Below are positions 53,872-64,000 of a DNA stretch of 64,000 bases, piece after piece. The DNA comes from Oxalobacteraceae bacterium OTU3CAMAD1 (GTDB lineage Bacteria > Pseudomonadota > Gammaproteobacteria > Burkholderiales > Burkholderiaceae_D). How positions within the stretch are numbered: position 1 is the first letter of the stretch; each line of letters begins with the position of its first letter. The position numbers and the translations under genes were made by a program. The notes beneath the pieces are model-generated. The model was not told the DNA's origin. It made no database searches and saw nothing but the letters and a program-made list of their open reading frames with translations. Location of the stretch: NCBI GenBank assembly GCA_024123915.1, contig CP099650.1, positions 806,001 through 870,000 of the forward strand. The letters are read 5' to 3'.

Positions 53872-56319
53872 TTAGAACGCGGTATCCATGCGGATGTACA
53901 TCGAGCGGCCGTTCACGCCGATCGGGCAGGTTTCCCAGCAGCGGGTGAAACCCAGTTTCGGGAAATCGCCGCCGTTGGTCCATTCCGATGGCAGTTCGTT
54001 GAACATGTTGTTCACGCCGACGCTGAGGAAGGTGCGCTTGCTGAAGCCATAGCGCACCGACGCGTCAACCAGCCATTTGGCATCCCACGTATGCAGGGGG
54101 CTGAAGCTTTGCGCCTGCACTTCGCCATAGTAGTTGGCGCGGGTGTTGACGTTCCACGCGCCGGCCGTGTAGTCGGCCGCCACCACGTGGTGCTTGCGCG
54201 GCTGGCCGCGTTCGATCAAGGTCACCTGCGCCTGGTCGAACAGCTGCTCGCCGGTCAGCACCGTCGATGTCGAATGGCGCTTGCTCACCTCCGTCTTGTT
54301 GAAGCCCAGTTGACCGGAAAGCACCAGCGACGACGCCGCGAATTTGGTGGTGTGCTCGGCCACGACGTCCAGGCCACGCGTGCGGGTATCGACCGCGTTG
54401 GTGAAGAACTGCGCCTGGCCCACGCCCAGCGGACGCAGGATATTGGTGATCGGGCCGCCGCCGGCCTCCGGCGCGATTTCGCTGGAGAAGACGATGCGGT
54501 CCTTGATCTTGATCTGGTACGCGTCGACCGTCAGCGACATGTTCTTGGCCGGACGCAGCACCATGCCGACGCTGCCGCTGGTCGAGGTTTCCTCTTTCAG
54601 CGGGGCGATGCCGAAGGCCTGCGTGACGGAGCTGCCTTCGCGCGCGGTCAGCGTTTCGGTCAGCACGCCGTTATTCAGGTTGGTCGACACGGAGCTGTAG
54701 AAGCGCTGCTGCACGCTCGGCGCGCGGAAGCCGCTCGAGACGCTGCCGCGGAAGCCGACCGTCTTGCTCGGGTCATAGCGGGCGCTCAGCTTACCGGTGG
54801 TGGTGTTGCCGAAGTCCGAGTACTTTTCGAAGCGCACAGCGCCGGCCAGGGTCAGGTTCTCCAGCGGCTTGTGTTCCGCGTCGAGGAACAGCGCGATGTT
54901 GTGGCGGCCCGAATCGACGGCGGTGGCCGGCGTGTAGCCGGGGAAGCCCTGGATGCCCGCCGCCGCCGTCGCGCCGCTTGGCGTGGTGATGGCGATGGCC
55001 GGGTTGTTGGTGCGGCCGTACTGGTAGGAGACCGGGTCGCCGGCGACGATCTGGTAGTTGTCGCGGCGGTACTCGAAGCCGGTGGCGACGAAGACGCTGC
55101 TGCCGCCGATTTTGATCGGGCCCTTGATGTCGGCGTTGATCGTGGTCTGGTCGAATTTCAAGGTGCCGGTGTCGGCTTCACGCGGCGATTCGGCGTATAT
55201 GCCGCCGCCCGGTTTCGGCTCGTACCAGTAGCTGGTGTTCAAGCTGTCGGATTCGTGGAACGCCAGTTCGCTGGCGCCGTGGTTGATGCTGATGTCGGCC
55301 TTCCAGTCGTTGGGCAGGTCGCGGCGGTAGCCGAAGGCGAACGAGGCGTCCTTGATGTCGGTGTGGATCGCCGGCAGGAAGCCGTTCGGATAGACCGCCT
55401 GCACGGTGCGGGCGTCGCCGGCCGAGCGGAAGAAGCCGAACGAGTCGCTCTTGCGCTTGGACAGGCCGCCGAAGGCGTAGAATTCGCTGCTCTTGTCGAT
55501 CGGGATGGCGCCGTTCCACCAGAAGTAGGTGTCGCGGGTGTTGCTGTCGCCCAGGTGCTGGGTCACGCGCGGCGGGTCCACGCGCAGCGAGTCGGGACCG
55601 GCGCGGTTGGTTTCGCCGCGCTTGCGCGCTTCGACGGTCAGGTTGAGGAAGCCGCCGTCCTGGCCCAGCGCGAAGCCGGTGTTGGCGCTGCCGGAGTACA
55701 GGTCGCCGTCGCCTTCGGAAGTGGTGCCGACGGTGCCGCTCAGCGAGGTCTCGCTGGTTTGCGTTTTGAGCACGATGTTGATCACGCCCGCGATGGCGTC
55801 CGAGCCGTATTGGGCGGCGGCGCCGTCGCGCAGCACCTCGATGCGCTGGATCGCCGCCAGCGGAATGGCGTTGATGTCGGTACCGGCCGAGCCGCGTCCG
55901 ACGGTTTGCTGGACGTTGACCAGCGCCTGCTGGTGGCGGCGCTTGCCGTTAATGAGCACCAGCACCTGGTCCGGCCCGAGCGAGCGCAGGGTCGCCGGGC
56001 GGATGCTGTCGGTGCCGTCGCTGACGAAGGTGCTCGAGAAGTTGAACGACGGGTCCAGCGTTTGCAGCAGTTTGCCCAGTTCCAGCGGACCGGCCGTTTG
56101 CATGTCCTTCAGGCCGATCAGGCCGACCGGCGACGACGTGTCGAGCGCCGTTTTGGCGACCGTGCGCGAGCCGAGGACGACGACCGTCTGTTCCTTGGCC
56201 AGCTGCTCGTCGGCGGCGGCCTGGGTTTGTGCCAAGCCCGGACCGGCCACCAGCAGCAGGATGGCGCTGGCGAGCAGCGTGCGCTTGAACCGGGGTGCTA
56301 CTGTCAGTGCTCTTGTCAT
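53872..56319 (-). CDS. TonB-dependent outer-membrane receptor (second)
   Basis: An 815-residue receptor with a signal peptide (LLASAILLLVAGPGLAQ), a TonB-box-like QTVVVLGS near residue 44, a plug domain (LGPDQVLVLINGKRRHQQAL; IEVLRDGAAAQYGSDAIAGV) and a beta barrel ending in phenylalanine (RMDTAF). The plug sequence is of the common siderophore/cobalamin/other-nutrient receptor group; the ligand is not predictable and no transport genes are adjacent. The start at 56319 (MTRALTVAPRFKRTLLAS) gives a proper signal peptide, whereas the longer frame would bury it. Not similar enough to the receptor at 48557 to be a recent duplicate. Confidence 0.92.
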   Translation of the reverse strand: MTRALTVAPRFKRTLLASAILLLVAGPGLAQTQAAADEQLAKEQTVVVLGSRTVAKTALDTSSPVGLIGLKDMQTAGPLELGKLLQTLDPSFNFSSTFVSDGTDSIRPATLRSLGPDQVLVLINGKRRHQQALVNVQQTVGRGSAGTDINAIPLAAIQRIEVLRDGAAAQYGSDAIAGVINIVLKTQTSETSLSGTVGTTSEGDGDLYSGSANTGFALGQDGGFLNLTVEARKRGETNRAGPDSLRVDPPRVTQHLGDSNTRDTYFWWNGAIPIDKSSEFYAFGGLSKRKSDSFGFFRSAGDARTVQAVYPNGFLPAIHTDIKDASFAFGYRRDLPNDWKADISINHGASELAFHESDSLNTSYWYEPKPGGGIYAESPREADTGTLKFDQTTINADIKGPIKIGGSSVFVATGFEYRRDNYQIVAGDPVSYQYGRTNNPAIAITTPSGATAAAGIQGFPGYTPATAVDSGRHNIALFLDAEHKPLENLTLAGAVRFEKYSDFGNTTTGKLSARYDPSKTVGFRGSVSSGFRAPSVQQRFYSSVSTNLNNGVLTETLTAREGSSVTQAFGIAPLKEETSTSGSVGMVLRPAKNMSLTVDAYQIKIKDRIVFSSEIAPEAGGGPITNILRPLGVGQAQFFTNAVDTRTRGLDVVAEHTTKFAASSLVLSGQLGFNKTEVSKRHSTSTVLTGEQLFDQAQVTLIERGQPRKHHVVAADYTAGAWNVNTRANYYGEVQAQSFSPLHTWDAKWLVDASVRYGFSKRTFLSVGVNNMFNELPSEWTNGGDFPKLGFTRCWETCPIGVNGRSMYIRMDTAF

Positions 56320-56372
56320 GTATTTCTCTCTTTGTTTTTGTTGGGACGCCGCTGGTAGCGGTCGTTGAGAAA

Positions 56373-56402
56373 ATACTATCTTGAGCTGTCGCACGGCTGC
56401 AA
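56373..56402 (-). promoter_or_regulatory. Sigma-70 promoter candidate for the second TonB receptor gene
   Basis: On the minus strand, TTGCAG, an 18-base spacer and TAGTAT lie about 50 bases before the receptor start. In the rest of 56320-56606 I see no gene, Fur-box-like sequence or strong hairpin. Confidence 0.4.
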
Positions 56403-56606
56403 CGCGGCATGCACCAACTTGTTGCGGAATGTGTACGATTGCTAATATTGCTCGCGTTGCGCGGGGATGTGGCGTAATCTGGCCGACGGCCCGCAACTTG
56501 CGCGCTGCAAAACGGTGCGAAACTGTGGCGTGCCCGCATCGGTATGAGGCGCTTGCATATCGATAGACGGAAAATGCGCTAAGCCGGTGCGTCCTTCACG
56601 ACGGCT

Positions 56607-57383
56607 TTATTGCTGGTCCAGCATCCACCCTTTAAGGCCGTTGACCCAGGATTTGGCGGGCAGGTTCAGCGTCTTTTTGATGGCGCCGGCGCGCTCGTAC
56701 AGCACGGCGAAATCGATCACCGGCGACTCCTTGAAGGCGATCACCACGATGTTGGCGTCGTGGACCTCGGGCAGCCAGACCACGGCGTCGAACACCTGCT
56801 CCATCGTTTGCAAATTCTTGTCGTAGTTGGAAAAGTCGCCGAAGACGTTGGTGGTCATGATGCCGCCTTCGCGCAGGCAGTCGTGGCAGGCCTGGTAGAA
56901 CTCGGGCGAGTCGAGCACCGGGCCGCGTGCCTCCTCGTCGTACAGGTCGACCTGCAGCACGTCGACCGTGCCGTGGTTGGCCGGGTCCAGCACGAAGTCC
57001 ATCGCGTTCATTTCGATCACGTTCAGGCGCTCGTCGTTCGACGGCAGGCCGAATTGCGCGTTGCAGATCGCGATGACGTTGGGATTGAGTTCGACGGCGG
57101 TCACGCGCGCCTGCGGCAGGCGGCGGTGGCAGAATTTGGTCAGCGCCGCGCTGCCCAGTCCTAGCTGAACGATGTGGCGCGGGTTGTCGTTGAACAGCAA
57201 CCACATCATCATCATTTGCACGTATTCGAGCTCGATGTTGTCCGGCTTGGACAGGCGCATCGCGCCCTGGACCCACGAGGTGCCCAGGTGCAGGCTGCGT
57301 ACGCCCTCGAATTCGGTGATGGTGGCCGGCGGATGGCCGGGCTGGTCGTAGCGGACGGCGTTGGGAGAGGACTTGGAAGACAT
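56607..57383 (-). CDS. Spermidine synthase-like (polyamine aminopropyltransferase fold) protein
   Basis: A 258-residue protein with the spermidine-synthase-type Rossmann fold: SLHLGTSWVQGAMRLSKPD near residue 30, the cofactor loop IVQLGLGSAALTKF near 72, VTAVELNPNVIAIC near 94 and VDVLQVDLYDEE near 140. Real spermidine synthases carry GGGDGG and a DYY polyamine site; the loop here is GLGSAAL, so it may be a methyltransferase-like relative rather than a true SpeE. It follows the histidine kinase gene after only nine bases and is probably co-transcribed, which is an unexpected pairing. Confidence 0.82.
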   Translation of the reverse strand: MSSKSSPNAVRYDQPGHPPATITEFEGVRSLHLGTSWVQGAMRLSKPDNIELEYVQMMMMWLLFNDNPRHIVQLGLGSAALTKFCHRRLPQARVTAVELNPNVIAICNAQFGLPSNDERLNVIEMNAMDFVLDPANHGTVDVLQVDLYDEEARGPVLDSPEFYQACHDCLREGGIMTTNVFGDFSNYDKNLQTMEQVFDAVVWLPEVHDANIVVIAFKESPVIDFAVLYERAGAIKKTLNLPAKSWVNGLKGWMLDQQ

Positions 57384-57392
57384 GCCGCCAGT

Positions 57393-58774
57393 TTAACAGG
57401 CCAGCGGCAGGATGATGGTCACCGCCAGCCCGCCGCCATCGCGGTTTGCCAGGGTGATGCGCCCGCCGTGGGCCTCGGCGATCTCGCGCGCCAGCGCCAG
57501 GCCCAGGCCCGTGCCGCTACGCTTGGTGGAGTAGAAGGGCACCAGCGCGTTGGTCAACACGGTGTCGCTCATGCCCGGGCCCCGGTCCAGCACATCGATG
57601 CGCACCGCCTCGTGCAGGCGCCGCACCTCCAGGGCGACCTGCGCGGCCGGAGAGCCCGATTCGTGGGCGTTCTTGAGCAGGTTGAGTAGCGCCTGCTCCA
57701 GTTGCGCCGGATCGAAGGCGCAGGATTCGGCCGGCGGCTCGCCCGCCAGCGTGAACTCGACCTGCTGCGACAGCCGCGCCAGGAAGGCCGGCCAGTGCTG
57801 CGGTTCGAGCCGTGGCGCCGGCAACTTGGCGAAGCGCGCGTAGCCGAGGATGAAGCTCTCCAGGTGGCGGGTGCGTTCCTCGATCGTCTCCAGGATCTGC
57901 GGCAGGCGCTCGGTCTGGCCGCGCCGCACCAGCTCCGCGCCCGAGTGGGCCAGCGACGTCAAAGGCGCGAGCGAATTGTTTAATTCGTGGCTGATCACGC
58001 GGATGACCTTTTTCCACGTTTGCACCTCCTGCCGGCGCAGCTCCATGGTCAGTTGGCGCAGCAGCAGCAGTTCGTGGCGCCGCCCGTTCAAATTGAAGCT
58101 GCGGCGCGCCAGGTGGTAGACCTCTTCCTCATCGATGTCGTCGACCTTGGCGCCGTCCTTGGTGGTGAACAGGCCGTCGCCCCCGCGCGCCATCGCCTCC
58201 ACCAGCGCCGGCGAGGCCTTCGCCAGCACGTCGTCGAGACGGTGGCCTTCGAGCTTGCGGCCTTCGTTGAGCAGCTGGCGCGCGGCGATGTTGGCATACA
58301 CCACCGGGCCGGATTCGCTCACCAGCAGCATCGCCACCGGCGTGTTCTGCACCATGGTGTCGAGCAGCAGTTCGCGCTGCACCAAGTCGAGCCGCTGCTG
58401 GCGCAGCACGTCGCCGAGCGCGTTGTGCGCGGCCACCAGGTCGCTCAGTTCATCGTTCTGCGGCCAGTGCAGGCTGAAGGAAAAGTCGCCGTCGCGGTAG
58501 CTGGTGACGGTGCCGGTCAGCGCGCGGAACAGCGACAGCATGTATTCGAGCTGCGAGCGGATGGTGATGATGGAGATCGGCAGCACGCATAGCAGGCATA
58601 CCGCCAGCACCAGGCCGGGATTGTCGGGAAAGAAGTGGGTCATGGCCAGCGCGATGACAATGCCGACCGTGAGCAGGGTGCCGATCAACGCCGTCCAGCG
58701 CGTGAGCAACGATAGGCGAAAACCCTGGCGCAGACCTTTCCCGCGCATGTCTTTCGAAGGGGGCGTCGGCGCCA

Positions 58775-58775
<1 letters not shown>
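57393..58775 (-). CDS. NtrY-like sensor histidine kinase
   Basis: A 460-residue inner-membrane kinase. Two membrane segments (about 26-46 and 53-72) with hardly any periplasmic loop are followed by a HAMP-like stretch (about 75-125), a PAS-like domain (about 135-235) and the kinase core. The H-box is VISHELNNSLAPL (H263), the N-box LLNLLKNAHESGS, and the G-boxes DRGPGMSD and GTGLGLALAREIAEAHGG. It therefore probably senses a membrane or cytoplasmic signal and phosphorylates the NtrC-type regulator encoded immediately upstream, with which it overlaps by one base. Confidence 0.94.
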
Positions 58776-60121
<1,346 letters not shown>

Positions 60122-60169
60122 GACGCAAGCATAACATTGTCTGGCCGGCTTTTAACCCGAACCGTGACT

Positions 60170-60196
60170 GGGGTCGTACCCCGGGGGTACGACCCC
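60170..60196. repeat. 27-bp perfect palindrome between permease and response-regulator genes
   Basis: GGGGTCGTACCCC and GGGGTACGACCCC flank a single G. A second, outer pair ACCCGAACC / GGTTCGGGT (60155-60163 and 60234-60242) encloses it and touches the permease stop codon. There is no T run. It occupies the 120-base gap inside an otherwise tight gene string and could terminate or attenuate transcription between the transporter genes and the two-component genes. Confidence 0.75.
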
Positions 60197-60241
60197 GCTG
60201 CCCGCGAATGTCGCGTCCCGCGCGGTCGTTCCGGGTTCGGG

Positions 60242-61477
60242 TCACGCGCTGCGGGTGGCTGTCGCCGGCGAGATGGTGGCGGCGCGCCACGCCGGCCCGT
60301 AGACGGCGGCCACGCCCAGCGCCAGGAACACGCCGGCGCCGGCCAGCAGGTAGCCGCCGGGCAGGCGCGCCATTTCCAGTTTGCTCACCAGCAGCTGGTT
60401 CAGGCCCAGCGCCAGCAGCACGCCGGCCGCCACGCCGGCGCTGGTGATCATGATGTTCTCGGTGACGAAGTAGCGCAGGATGTCGATGCGGCGGGCGCCG
60501 AGGGCGCGCCGCACGCCGATTTGCTTGCGCCGCTGCGTCACCCACAGGCTGGCCATGCCGACGATGCCGCTGGCGGTGATCAGCAACAGCAGCACGCTGA
60601 CCGTCACCAGCATCCACGCCATCGCCTGGTCGGCGCGGTAGCGGTCCTTGCGAATTTCGTTCATGGTGCGGGTTTTGATGATCACCGGCGTGGGCGAGGC
60701 GGCCGTCAGCGCCGCCGAGGCATCCTTGATGACGCGATCCAGCTGCCCCGGTTCGGCGCGCACGGTGTAGTTGTGGACGTCGTCGCCGGTCAGGCGCACC
60801 GGCACCAGGGTCGAATACTCGCCGTCCTCCTTGATCTGGGCGCCGGGCGATTGCAGCTTCTCGACCACGCCGATCACGCGCACTTCCTTGGCGTCGTTGC
60901 CGGCGCCGAAGAAGAAGGTCTTGCCGACGAAAGCGGTCTGGCCCGGCCACAGTTTTTCGCCCAGCGCCCTGGTGATGATGACGATCTTGGCAAAGTCGTT
61001 GCTGGTGTTCTGGTCGATCTCCGGCACCTCGCTTGGCACGAAGTCGCGGCCCTCGATCAACTGCAGGCCCCAGGTCTTGATCAGTGAATCGCCACCGAAA
61101 TAGGTGGTGGTCTGGGTGATGGTCTTGAGCTGCTTGCGGTCGACGGACAGGCTGCTGTAGTTACCGGAACGCGACAGCGGCATCTGGCTGGTGGCGGCCA
61201 CCGACATCACCCCCGGCACCGCGCGCAGGGTGGCCGTCTCGGTGCGCTGCACGGCCAGCTGGTGCTGATGGCTGCCGTATTTGAGGTGGCGGATCTGCAG
61301 GCTCAGCACGTCCTGCTCGTTGGCGATGCCGCTGGCGCGCGCCGATACCGCCTGGCGCACCTGCACGATGTGCAGCGCGTTGGCCAGTATCGCGAGGCTA
61401 AGCGCGACCTGCACGGCCACCAGTATCGGGCCGGTCTTGTTGCGCAACAGCGCGGAGATGATGGGGCGGATTTCCAT
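60242..61477 (-). CDS. MacB/FtsX-type ABC transporter permease (second)
   Basis: A 411-residue permease: a membrane helix near the N-terminus (about 15-37), a large periplasmic domain (about 40-280), then three membrane helices of the FtsX domain (about 284-310, 338-362 and 376-398). Just before the second FtsX helix is the typical VTQRRKQIGVRRALGAR coupling-helix region. It pairs with the permease at 61490 and the ATPase at 62817. Such MacB-like transporters move substrates from periplasm to outside through an adaptor, by mechanotransmission, rather than across the inner membrane. Confidence 0.92.
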   Translation of the reverse strand: MEIRPIISALLRNKTGPILVAVQVALSLAILANALHIVQVRQAVSARASGIANEQDVLSLQIRHLKYGSHQHQLAVQRTETATLRAVPGVMSVAATSQMPLSRSGNYSSLSVDRKQLKTITQTTTYFGGDSLIKTWGLQLIEGRDFVPSEVPEIDQNTSNDFAKIVIITRALGEKLWPGQTAFVGKTFFFGAGNDAKEVRVIGVVEKLQSPGAQIKEDGEYSTLVPVRLTGDDVHNYTVRAEPGQLDRVIKDASAALTAASPTPVIIKTRTMNEIRKDRYRADQAMAWMLVTVSVLLLLITASGIVGMASLWVTQRRKQIGVRRALGARRIDILRYFVTENIMITSAGVAAGVLLALGLNQLLVSKLEMARLPGGYLLAGAGVFLALGVAAVYGPAWRAATISPATATRSA

Positions 61478-61489
61478 GACGGGCCTCTC

Positions 61490-62806
61490 TTATTGGGATT
61501 TGAGTTGCAGCGCGGGCGTGACCTGGCAGGCGCGCCAGGTCGGCAGCAGCCCGGCCAGCACCGCCGACAGCACGGCCAGCGCGAAGGTGGTCAGCAACAT
61601 GATCCAGTCCATGTGCGCCACCGCCGTCAGCGCCTTCGACTGCATGGCGATCAGCGCCAGCGCGCCAAAGGCCAGCAGCAATCCGAGCGCGCCGCCGGCC
61701 AGGCCGACCACCGTGGTCTCGATCAGGAACTGGTTGAAGATCTCCCGGCGCGAGGCGCCCAGCGCGCGGCGGATGCCCACTTCGGCGGCGCGCACCGAGA
61801 ACTTGGCCAGCAGCAGGCCGATGGTGTTGACCAGGCAAAGGACCAGGAAGCCGAATGCCAGCCACGCCGACAGTTTGCTGTCGTTGGCCACCACCTTCAG
61901 GTAGTCCAGCCATTCGCGCACGTCGTAGAGCATGTTGGGGGCGTTGCGCTTCAGGCGTCCCAGCTTGCGCTGTTCGATCGCGTAGCTGTCCAGGAAGCTT
62001 TGCAGTTCTGCGCGATCGGCGCCGCTGCGCGTCTCGAACCAGAACTGGATCCAGGTACACTCGGAGTTCAGGAAAGCCTGGAAGCCGGGGCCGAAATCGC
62101 TGCTGCAACTGGTGCTGCCGTTGCGCTGCATCTCGTGGCGGATCGCGCTGGTGAACGGAATATACAGTTCCTCCTCCTCGCTAAAAGGGCCGTCCCTGGC
62201 GCCGATCACACGGTGGAAGCGCGGCACCACGTTCCAGGTATCGAGCACGCCGACGATCTGGTACTGGAAGCCGCCCATGGTCATGCGCTGGCCGACCGGA
62301 TCGGCGTCGCCATACAATTTTTCGGACAGCTTGCGGCTCAGGACCACGACATCGGCGCCCGCCTTGTCGTCGGCCGGGCTCCAGCCCTGGCCGTGCAGGA
62401 AGGGCGCCTCGAACATGTTGAAGAAATCGCCGCTCGGGGCGATGCCGCTGGCGTTGAACACGCCGATGTCCTTGCGCGCCGGCTCGATGGCGACGGCGAT
62501 GCCGTAAATCGCCGTGCGGCGCTCGCCGGCTTTGCTGCCCAGCAGATTGACGGCGTCGCGGTAGCTGATCTGCTTGTCGTTTGGGCCGTCGGCGGGAGAC
62601 CAGCCTTCCAGCGGGCCGTTGTCGACCAGCGGCACGAACAGGCGGTCGCTCTTGCTGGGGATCGGATCGCCCGACATCACGTGCAGGATGGTCAGGGTGG
62701 CGATGCTGGCGGCCACGCCGATCGCCAGGGTCAGCACCATCAGCGCCGTCAGCGCCGGATTGCGGCGCAGGCTGCGCAGGCCGAGCATAAAATAATATTG
62801 GAACAT
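61490..62806 (-). CDS. MacB/FtsX-type ABC transporter permease (first)
   Basis: A 438-residue permease with the same layout: N-terminal helix (about 18-40), a periplasmic MacB-type core domain (about 45-310; it contains four cysteine/serine-rich residues in NGSTSCSSDF), and FtsX helices near 314-336, 363-390 and 400-425, with AEVGIRRALGASRREIFNQF at the ATPase-contact loop. The start at 62806 (MFQYYFMLGLRSLRRNPALT) has AGGGGA upstream. It starts ten bases after the ATPase stop. Together the two permeases should form a heterodimer. Confidence 0.92.
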   Translation of the reverse strand: MFQYYFMLGLRSLRRNPALTALMVLTLAIGVAASIATLTILHVMSGDPIPSKSDRLFVPLVDNGPLEGWSPADGPNDKQISYRDAVNLLGSKAGERRTAIYGIAVAIEPARKDIGVFNASGIAPSGDFFNMFEAPFLHGQGWSPADDKAGADVVVLSRKLSEKLYGDADPVGQRMTMGGFQYQIVGVLDTWNVVPRFHRVIGARDGPFSEEEELYIPFTSAIRHEMQRNGSTSCSSDFGPGFQAFLNSECTWIQFWFETRSGADRAELQSFLDSYAIEQRKLGRLKRNAPNMLYDVREWLDYLKVVANDSKLSAWLAFGFLVLCLVNTIGLLLAKFSVRAAEVGIRRALGASRREIFNQFLIETTVVGLAGGALGLLLAFGALALIAMQSKALTAVAHMDWIMLLTTFALAVLSAVLAGLLPTWRACQVTPALQLKSQ

Positions 62807-62816
62807 GCTGGTCCCC

Positions 62817-63545
62817 TTAGGCGACATGCGACTTGCCGTCGGCGCTGGCCTTGGCGTCGAATAAAGAAGGCGCCTTGCGCACCAGGTCCGACACCTGGCC
62901 GTCGATGATGTGCACATTGCGCTGCGAGCGCACCGCCAGTTCCGGGTCGTGGGTCACCATCAGGATGGTGGTGCCTTGCGCGTTGATCTCCTCCAGCAGT
63001 TCCATGACGCCGCGCGCCATCTGTGTATCCAGGTTGCCGGTCGGTTCATCGGCCAGCAGCAGCTTGGGCGAGCCGGCCAGCGCGCGCGCAATCGCCACGC
63101 GCTGCTGCTGGCCGCCGGACAGTTCGGCCGGATAGTGCTTCATGCGCGAGGCCAGGCCGACCTTGGACAACGCGTCTTCGATGCGCTCCTTGCGCTCGGC
63201 GGCGTTGAAGCCCCGGTAGCGCAGCGGCACGTCGACATTGTCGAACAACGACAGGTCGGGGATCAGGTTGAAGCCCTGGAAGATGAAGCCGAGTTTTTCG
63301 TTGCGCAGGCGCGAGCGGGCGTTGTCGTCCATGCCCTTGACGTTGATGCCGTCGAGGATGTACTCGCCGTCGGTGAATTCCTCGAGCAGGCCGGCGATGT
63401 TGAGGAAGCTGGTTTTGCCGGAACCGGACGGCCCGGTGACGGTGACGAATTCGCCCTGCTTGACGTTGATCTCGAAGCCGCGCAGCGCGTGGGTTTCGAT
63501 CATGTGGGTGCGATAGACTTTGCTCAGGTTTTGCATGCGCAGCAT
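62817..63545 (-). CDS. MacB-type ABC transporter ATP-binding protein
   Basis: A 242-residue ATPase of the LolD/MacB group: Walker A GPSGSGKTS (K44), Q-loop FIFQGFNLIPDLS, signature LSGGQQQRVAIARAL, Walker B LLLADEPTGNLD and the switch histidine in VTHDPE. It supplies energy to the two FtsX permeases. A short, non-conserved C-terminal tail of about 20 residues follows the core. It lies 31 bases after the adaptor gene. Confidence 0.95.
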   Translation of the reverse strand: MLRMQNLSKVYRTHMIETHALRGFEINVKQGEFVTVTGPSGSGKTSFLNIAGLLEEFTDGEYILDGINVKGMDDNARSRLRNEKLGFIFQGFNLIPDLSLFDNVDVPLRYRGFNAAERKERIEDALSKVGLASRMKHYPAELSGGQQQRVAIARALAGSPKLLLADEPTGNLDTQMARGVMELLEEINAQGTTILMVTHDPELAVRSQRNVHIIDGQVSDLVRKAPSLFDAKASADGKSHVA

Positions 63546-63576
63546 AATGGATTCCTTTGAACTGGTGTCGAGTGAA

Positions 63577-64000
63577 TTAGTTGTTGATCGAGACGCGCGC
63601 GGCGTTCTCGAACGTTTCGCTGCCGGCGATGACGATCTTGTCGCCTTGTTTCAGGCCATCGAGGATCTCCACGGCGGAGACGCTGGTGGCGCCCATCTTG
63701 ATCGGTGTGCGGATGGCGATGCCGTCGCGGACCACATAGGCGAAGCGGCCGCCCTCGGATTCGACGAACGGGCCGCGCTGCACCATCAGCGTGTTGGGTT
63801 TTTCGTCGATCAGCAGGCGCGCGGTGATGCGCTGGTTCTGGCGCAGGCCGGCCGGCTGGGCGCCGTTGAAGCGCACCCGCGCCAGCACCTGGTTCTTGAC
63901 CACCTCCGGCGACAGCGCCGACAGCTTGCCGGTGGCCGTGCCGGTGCCGACGTTGATCTCCGCGCTCATGCCCAGGCCGATGTCGGCGACGTAGGTTTCG
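63577..64000 (-). CDS. HlyD/RND-type periplasmic adaptor, C-terminal part (5' end beyond window)
   Basis: About 140 C-terminal residues are present; the frame is open to the window edge. The segment includes the beta-barrel region (VLARVRFNGAQPAGLRQNQR) and the membrane-proximal domain (RFAYVVRDGIAIRTPIKMGA; ILDGLKQGDKIVIAGSETFE), as in MacA-like and RND adaptors. It is the first visible gene of the transporter operon. An outer-membrane channel gene is not seen and may lie further upstream. Confidence 0.88.
   Translation of the reverse strand, partial: ETYVADIGLGMSAEINVGTGTATGKLSALSPEVVKNQVLARVRFNGAQPAGLRQNQRITARLLIDEKPNTLMVQRGPFVESEGGRFAYVVRDGIAIRTPIKMGATSVSAVEILDGLKQGDKIVIAGSETFENAARVSINN

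Noticed and set aside
54091..56358. Long plus-strand open frame opposite the second TonB receptor
   Set aside because: The composition is that of a shadow frame (Arg/Ala/Gly/Asp/Val-rich) while the other strand encodes a complete receptor with signal peptide, plug and barrel.

Overview
The window is high-GC, gene-dense bacterial chromosome with almost no gaps, and most genes lie in head-to-tail operons. The gene set and two families of palindromic intergenic repeats point to a betaproteobacterium of the Oxalobacteraceae (Massilia/Duganella/Telluria group). The gene set includes Burkholderiales-type PanD, chemoreceptors containing an [10 protein letters not shown] segment, several TonB-dependent receptors, a MocR regulator and a giant NdvB. 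The genus is an inference. No rRNA, tRNA, prophage, transposase or CRISPR array was seen.

Layout. 1-2.5 kb: the N-terminal part of an exported DUF885 protein, an HPP-CBS membrane protein and an Lrp/AsnC regulator, all on the minus strand. 2.7-4.8 kb: a divergent three-part sulfur-transfer fusion (cysteine desulfurase, degenerate metallo-beta-lactamase-like region, rhodanese). 5.15-14 kb: one 2946-codon cyclic beta-1,2-glucan synthase (NdvB type), followed by an exported PHP-type metallohydrolase. 16-16.75 kb: a GDT1/TMEM165-type cation transporter preceded by a good match to the yybP-ykoY manganese riboswitch. 16.9-20.4 kb: two translationally coupled exported hydrolases (M1 aminopeptidase and class-C-like serine hydrolase). 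Then panD, a Crp-like regulator and aqpZ.

22.7-33.6 kb is a complete chemosensory operon: receptor, cheY, STAS protein, cheA, cheW, cheR, cheD, cheB, receptor, cheW, receptor. There is no cheZ. One receptor lacks a HAMP domain, and all three receptors end in related acidic/aromatic tails. An exported methyltransferase-like protein lies convergent to it.

34.9-48.5 kb is the most unusual block. Two tandem copies of a TldD/TldE (PmbA) pair, whose TldD members carry twin-arginine signals, are followed without a break by DUF4159, MoxR ATPase, DUF58, BatA-like and two large membrane-anchored proteins, one with a histidine-rich metal-binding-like stretch. This looks like one operon that joins an exported metallopeptidase system to a MoxR chaperone module. 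I know of no described function for the combination.

48.5-56.3 kb: two TonB-dependent receptors flank a divergent pair, an FMN-binding (PNPOx-like) protein and a MocR regulator, with an inverted-repeat operator between them. 56.6-64 kb, all minus strand: an efflux-type operon (periplasmic adaptor cut by the window edge, MacB-type ATPase, two FtsX permeases), then an NtrC-type response regulator, its NtrY-like histidine kinase and a spermidine-synthase-like protein.

A 98-bp palindromic repeat with 17-bp terminal inverted repeats occurs in full or shortened form at five places, each just downstream of a stop codon. In two of them it supplies the last codons and the stop codon of the upstream gene.
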